Positions 60,191-64,000 of a stretch of DNA of 64,000 nt are shown in pieces. The stretch comes from Elymus sibiricus (taxonomy: Eukaryota; Streptophyta; Magnoliopsida; Poales; Poaceae): the NCBI GenBank assembly GCA_039707655.1, contig CM077664.1, positions 30,306,781 to 30,370,780 on the forward strand, given 5' to 3'. Below the pieces are notes generated by a model. It saw nothing but the letters and a program-made list of their open reading frames with translations. It was not told the DNA's origin and ran no database searches. Position numbers and translations under genes: made by a program. The first letter of the stretch is position 1, and the number at the start of each line of letters is the position of its first letter.

Positions 60191-61806
60191 ACAAAGATCA
60201 TACAAATCAATTTCGTCTTTTTCGTCCGTCCGTTGCTCAAATTTTTGCATACGTATGTAAACCGGTTTGTTTCTTCGTTCATCTTTCCAGCTCAGCTAAC
60301 CGTTATTGGGCCTGCTGTATGGCCCAATCCATGCAGCCCGGGAAAAAAAATAGGCGCTGCGCTACAGGATAGAACTCTCGACCTGTCGGGAAGGCTTCGT
60401 TCCACCGAGCTACATCATCTTTGTATGCAAATAGTGTCGTTGCCGCAGCCCATCCCTAACTCTCTCTCTCTCTTTCTCTCTAGCACACTCTCCTCACTCT
60501 GCTGCACTCGAACGACTCGAGGAAGAAGAAGAGAGAAGGAAGGCGGTAGTTTTCCTGGCGCACGTACGCCACCGCCGCTAGAACGGCGTCCTTTTCTTGA
60601 GCACGACCTCAAAACCCGGCCAACGATACACAGAGGATCAGCGAGCCTTTATACGCGCGCACGCACGCCACGCCGCGCCCACGGCGCTCCCACTCGCTCC
60701 GCGTCCCACGCCCTACCTGGCCCGCGCTCCCGTCGCGCCTGTACGCGGACGACGCGGCCACTAACACCCCGGGCGAGGCGGTCACACCTCCGGCTCCATC
60801 GCCAGCAGACCAACGGCCCCATGTGCACGCACGCGCGGACACACACTCACACACTCTCGGTCACGCACACACGCGCCCGAGCCTGCCACAGGCCGAACCC
60901 GACGTGACCACCGCGCGCACACACGCGCACCGCGTCCGAGCCGTGGCTTATTGCCCCACAAATAGCACAGGATTCGCGCATCTATGAAATAGTCCCACCT
61001 CGCTAGCTTACAACCCGACCCACTTATTTATATATGTCTCTGATTTGAAATCAGTAAGCAGTCTCAAGAATCAAAGCAGAGGGTAAGGAATCTGTCCCAT
61101 TCGCTCACAATTAATAGATGGCGTCAGTTGGTGCTGGAAGAGCTGATCACGCACCGGACGCTTATTCAGCTGAGTGAATTGGGAGCTATCGGATTCACGC
61201 ATTTTCAAATGTTTGTATTGTTTTAAGAAAAGTGCTCATGTATTAAAATAATGCTCATATGACCTGAAAATTGTTTACCCTTTTCTCAAAAAAATAATGT
61301 AATTCTAAACAGTGTTGTCATAGTTAAAAATATATTCATTATTTAAAAAATATTCATAAAAGTACATGCGATCTAAAAAGTGTTCATATGTTTTAAAAAG
61401 AATGTTGATGCATTTTGAAAACGTATACACAATTTAAAAGGGAGTGGGCGTATGAGGGGGTATAGACTAGGTGTAGGCCGTAGCTCGGGAAGCGTGGCCA
61501 TCGCATCCAGCTCCACTAGATTAGTTTCAAAACTATTAGCCGTTAACTTGTCATAATATGGTTCAATGATAAGTGTATGTGCGGTCCAAGATCATCACCA
61601 TGCGATTGACCACATTCGGACGCACTGCGATCAGGTCGACACCATGACCATTGTCCGTGAAGGTGATGAGGATAAGCGACAAGACGAATTAGGTGCTATG
61701 TTGAAATAGATAACATGGACCTGTGGAGGGGTCTTGAGTCGTGCTTATTGTGCTACGAGCATGCGATTTTTTTTCTCCTATTGCAACGCACGGGCATGTT
61801 TGCTAG
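60191..61806 (+). mobile_element. Helitron-like non-coding repeat, copy B
   Basis: The 3' end reads TTGCAACGCACGGGCATG (61781-61798), then TTTGCTAG ending at 61806 with T next, matching the CTAG-T rule for Helitrons. Near its left side CGTCCGTCCGTTG resembles copy A. It contains the second snRNA-type promoter. 60600-60950 is rich in CACACG / CACGCG simple repeats; the long frame at 60233-60907 is not supported as coding. AT-rich AAAGTGTTCAT-type repeats lie at 61210-61440. Confidence 0.5.
60992..61034 (+). promoter_or_regulatory. snRNA-type promoter (USE plus TATA), copy B
   Basis: GTCCCACCTCG (60992-61002) and TTTATATA (61027-61034) are again 24 bp apart, with the same single deviation from the USE consensus as copy A. 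The downstream text is related to copy A (CAGTCTC, AAGAATCAA). A T4 run occurs about 145 bases past the predicted start (near 61202). Confidence 0.55.
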
Positions 61807-61809
61807 TGA

Positions 61810-61965
61810 GTACACATGGTCCGCTGTTGCATACAAACACCTCCACACGCTTACATTTTAGAAAGAGAGAACAAGAAGCAAAACGAAGGTACACAAGGTC
61901 TGCTGTCGCATACGAACACCTCCACACACTTACTTTTTAGAAAGTGAAAACAAGATGCAAAAAGG
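61810..61965 (+). repeat. 79-bp tandem duplication
   Basis: A unit beginning GTACACATGGTC and continuing ACACCTCCACAC...TTTTAGAAAG occurs at 61810-61888 and again at 61889-61965 with about a dozen differences. Confidence 0.75.
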
Positions 61966-62660
61966 AGTAAAAAACGAGCACAAAAAACACGCGATTTCCC
62001 TGGAAAAAGAAAAAAAATCATAATCGCGGGAACGTACTGATTGAAAGGTCAAAAAAGGGAGAGATTGAACAAATCGATGCATCTAATTTCAGAAATTGTA
62101 GAGGGAATGTGAATTCGCTACCACCTTGGCCAGAGGAGATTGGTTCAACTTGCAACTACAAGACTCTTGCTGTTCGTCCAAAAAAGCGAGGAAGGATTGT
62201 GGCTGTGAGTGGGATACACTGATAGAGTTCGATATGGAGATGACGAGAGATGACTATTTATGCAGTGGGGCGAGGGTCTTTCTCATGCCTGCTGCTATTT
62301 GTAATTCTTTGCTGGTTGGGTTTTACATTTATTTTAAAGTAGTAATGCGTTGGTTGCTGGTACTTTTAAGATATTTTTTGGGTTTTCTATTTTTTGCAAG
62401 AAATATTTGTTACCATGCAAAAGAAATCTGCTGTATACTTACCTCCACACAGGGGAAAACCCTTTTTTTTTGCGGGGAGCGGAAAACCCATTTATTTGAT
62501 GAGACAAACATAAGAAATAGATCGAAGAGATGAGCTGTGCCAGCCAGGAATGCCCCCTGCAGTGTCCTTTTTTTTTATTTTGTAGTACGCATCCCATGCT
62601 GCTTTTCTTAGCACCTAAGCAAGGCACAATTATTATGGTTAGACATGCATGTGGTACATT
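61966..62660. other. No supported gene
   Basis: AT-rich sequence. The plus frame at 62126-62533 has no domain I recognise and no splice or start context that would support it. T8-9 runs lie near 62464 and 62570. Confidence 0.4.
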
Positions 62661-62682
62661 ATCAACAGTGGCACTAGTAATG

Positions 62683-63262
62683 GGGTGGTCTTAACTAAAG
62701 GCACCCCTGACTTGGCCACACCAAGTTAGAGAATCCTCCCCGAATGAATAAAGTGTCGTGCCTCTCTCTCTTTCTAGCTATAGCACGTACGTGGTGGCTG
62801 ACTAGAAGTGTAACTTGATCGTGTGTGCCATGTGTATTTGCTTGCAATACAATACCGGGCTATGTATTTTCATTCATGTATCAAAAGACTTGTGATAATT
62901 AAGATCGCATCGCCAGTGAAGGTTGGTACAGCTGAGCATCATTTAGAGGAATGGCGCATGAGGATAAAATTTGTAGAGGGAGGGAAAGATCGATGAACTC
63001 ACGGTCAGAGCCACTGGCGGAGCTTAGTGCAATGCTGCAGGGGCCAACCCACCCCAAAAGTTCATATTTTCTATTCTGCCCCCCATTGAACTGGTGGACT
63101 GGGGTGGTCCTAACTCCTAAGTCACCACTAACTACCAAGTTAGAGAATCCACCCGAATGAATAAACTGTCTTGCAAAAGCAGGTGATCTCGAGGCTCGCT
63201 CTTGGCGCTCTCTCTATAGCTCATGGTGGCTGACTAGACCTGTAACTTGATCGTGTGGGCCC
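62683..63262 (+). repeat. Pair of diverged direct copies about 430 bp apart
   Basis: GGGTGGTCTTAACT, CAAGTTAGAGAATCC and CGAATGAATAAA...TAACTTGATCGTGTG occur in the same order at about 62683-62825 and 63104-63258. Between them, CACTGGCGGAGC at 63012 is a hAT-type end like those at 22604 and 26295; the matching other end is not evident. Confidence 0.55.
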
Positions 63263-63640
63263 AGAGGTGATCTTGGCCCTTGGTCCGGCTCGAGCAGCTT
63301 GGCGAGCCCGGTGGCATAGGTCGCTGTCATGTGGGCCCAGAGGTCCATGGCGTGTGGCTGCGAGCAGCGGCGTGCGCTTGGGCGGTTGATGTGGCCGCGC
63401 CGGTCGGCCGGTCGCTGTGGGGAGGTGCAGGGTTGCTGTGCTGCGGGCGGCGTGCGTGGTGGCCGGCGGCCGGCGGGAGGGAGCGGAGGCGGTGACAAGT
63501 GGCGCACGCACGGGTGCGGCGGCGGCGGTTGAGGTGGGTGCGTCGAGAAATTCTCGTTGCTCACTAACACAGTAATCGGGCCGGTCTAATAATACCGAAG
63601 CTACGCTCCGCTTGGCAAGCAGCTTGTTCGTGACCGAAAA
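63263..63640. other. GC-rich segment without a clear gene
   Basis: Overlapping chance frames on both strands, rich in Arg, Pro and Ala. No domain is recognisable. Could be the leader of a gene or element on either strand. Confidence 0.3.
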
Positions 63641-63654
63641 GACAAGGCAACCTG

Positions 63655-64000
63655 AGTATGTAGAAAAATAGAAAAAATGTTCGTGACCAGCTAATTAATA
63701 GTTTAATAGACAATTTTAATTAGTAGATGAACAAAAACAAAGTTCACGGTATCTGAAAAATGTTCTTGTAGTTTTAAAGAACATGTGTTCACGTATTTAA
63801 AAAAGTGTTCACGTATTTTAAAAAATGTTTTCATATTTTAGAAAAATGTTCATGTAATTAAAAAAAGTGTTTAACACATTAAAAAAATGTTCATGTATTT
63901 TAAAAAGACTGTTCATTTTTTAAAATGTTCACATATTTTTGAAAAATGTTCGTGCAATTAAAAAAAGAAAAAGGCCGTATAATGATTAAAAAACTTGAAG
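63655..64000. repeat. AT-rich AAAATGTTCATGTATTTTA-type repeats
   Basis: Repeated drifted units of about 20 bp (TTCACGTATTTTAAAAAATG, TTCATGTAATTAAAAAAAGTG) to the end of the window, similar to 61210-61440. Confidence 0.6.

Noticed and set aside
60233..60907. 224-codon plus frame after the Gypsy element
   Set aside because: Composition is Arg/Thr/Pro/His from CACACG-type simple repeats, and overlapping minus frames are just as long. No domain or start context.
62126..62533. 135-codon plus frame
   Set aside because: No domain, no conserved motif and no supporting neighbours; likely chance in AT-rich DNA.

Overview
The window looks like intergenic DNA from a large grass genome, most likely a Triticeae cereal (wheat, barley, rye or Aegilops). 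The signs are stacked nested transposons: Gypsy-type LTRs opening TGTGACACCC, a Copia-type LTR opening TGTAGGAGATATGCCC, CACTA elements with CACTA...TAGTG ends, hAT and Stowaway miniature elements, a plant LINE and an Athila-type element primed by tRNA-Asp. There are very few host genes. The species is inferred from these families and was not tested by any search.

Layout, left to right. 259-5325 is a decayed, 5'-truncated LINE on the minus strand. About 5460-6250 is one end of a CACTA element. 6251-9309 continues at 14922-about 15110 and is an old Gypsy LTR-like repeat. It is split by a solo Gypsy LTR (9310-14916, perfect GAGTT duplication), which itself holds a solo Copia-type LTR (11761-13875). 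An AT-rich GAAATT repeat field follows. 16160-21150 holds the one convincing host-type gene, a FAR1-RELATED SEQUENCE (FRS) protein, with a stop codon about 58 codons before its likely original end. 22604-22959 is a hAT miniature element with a perfect 8-bp duplication. 23190-25972 is an ARGONAUTE1-type pseudogene on the minus strand, split inside its PAZ-region exon by another hAT element.

The right half is dominated by one Gypsy retrotransposon, 26805-58566, bounded by a perfect TCCGT duplication. Its 5' LTR was entered by a 12-kb CACTA element (30157-42129) with three genes: a transposase, a second protein with an Ulp1/C48-like region, and a small intact gene with an RNase-H1-N-terminal (viroplasmin-like) domain plus a membrane tail. 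Its 3' LTR was entered by a 7.6-kb non-autonomous Athila-type element (50386-57988, perfect GTCAA duplication) with a single long gene. The Gypsy core has an extra gene before gag, then gag, protease, reverse transcriptase and RNase H, then integrase after a deletion. With both guests removed, its LTRs are about 3430 and 3426 bp.

The Gypsy element appears to sit in a Helitron-like, non-coding repeat family (26740-26804, 58567-61806). Two copies of that family carry what looks like a plant snRNA-type promoter (USE plus TTTATATA, 24 bp apart). The last 2 kb hold local duplications, a hAT-like end and AT-rich repeats. Most coding regions here belong to transposons and are broken. The FRS gene and the small third CACTA gene are the main uninterrupted reading frames.
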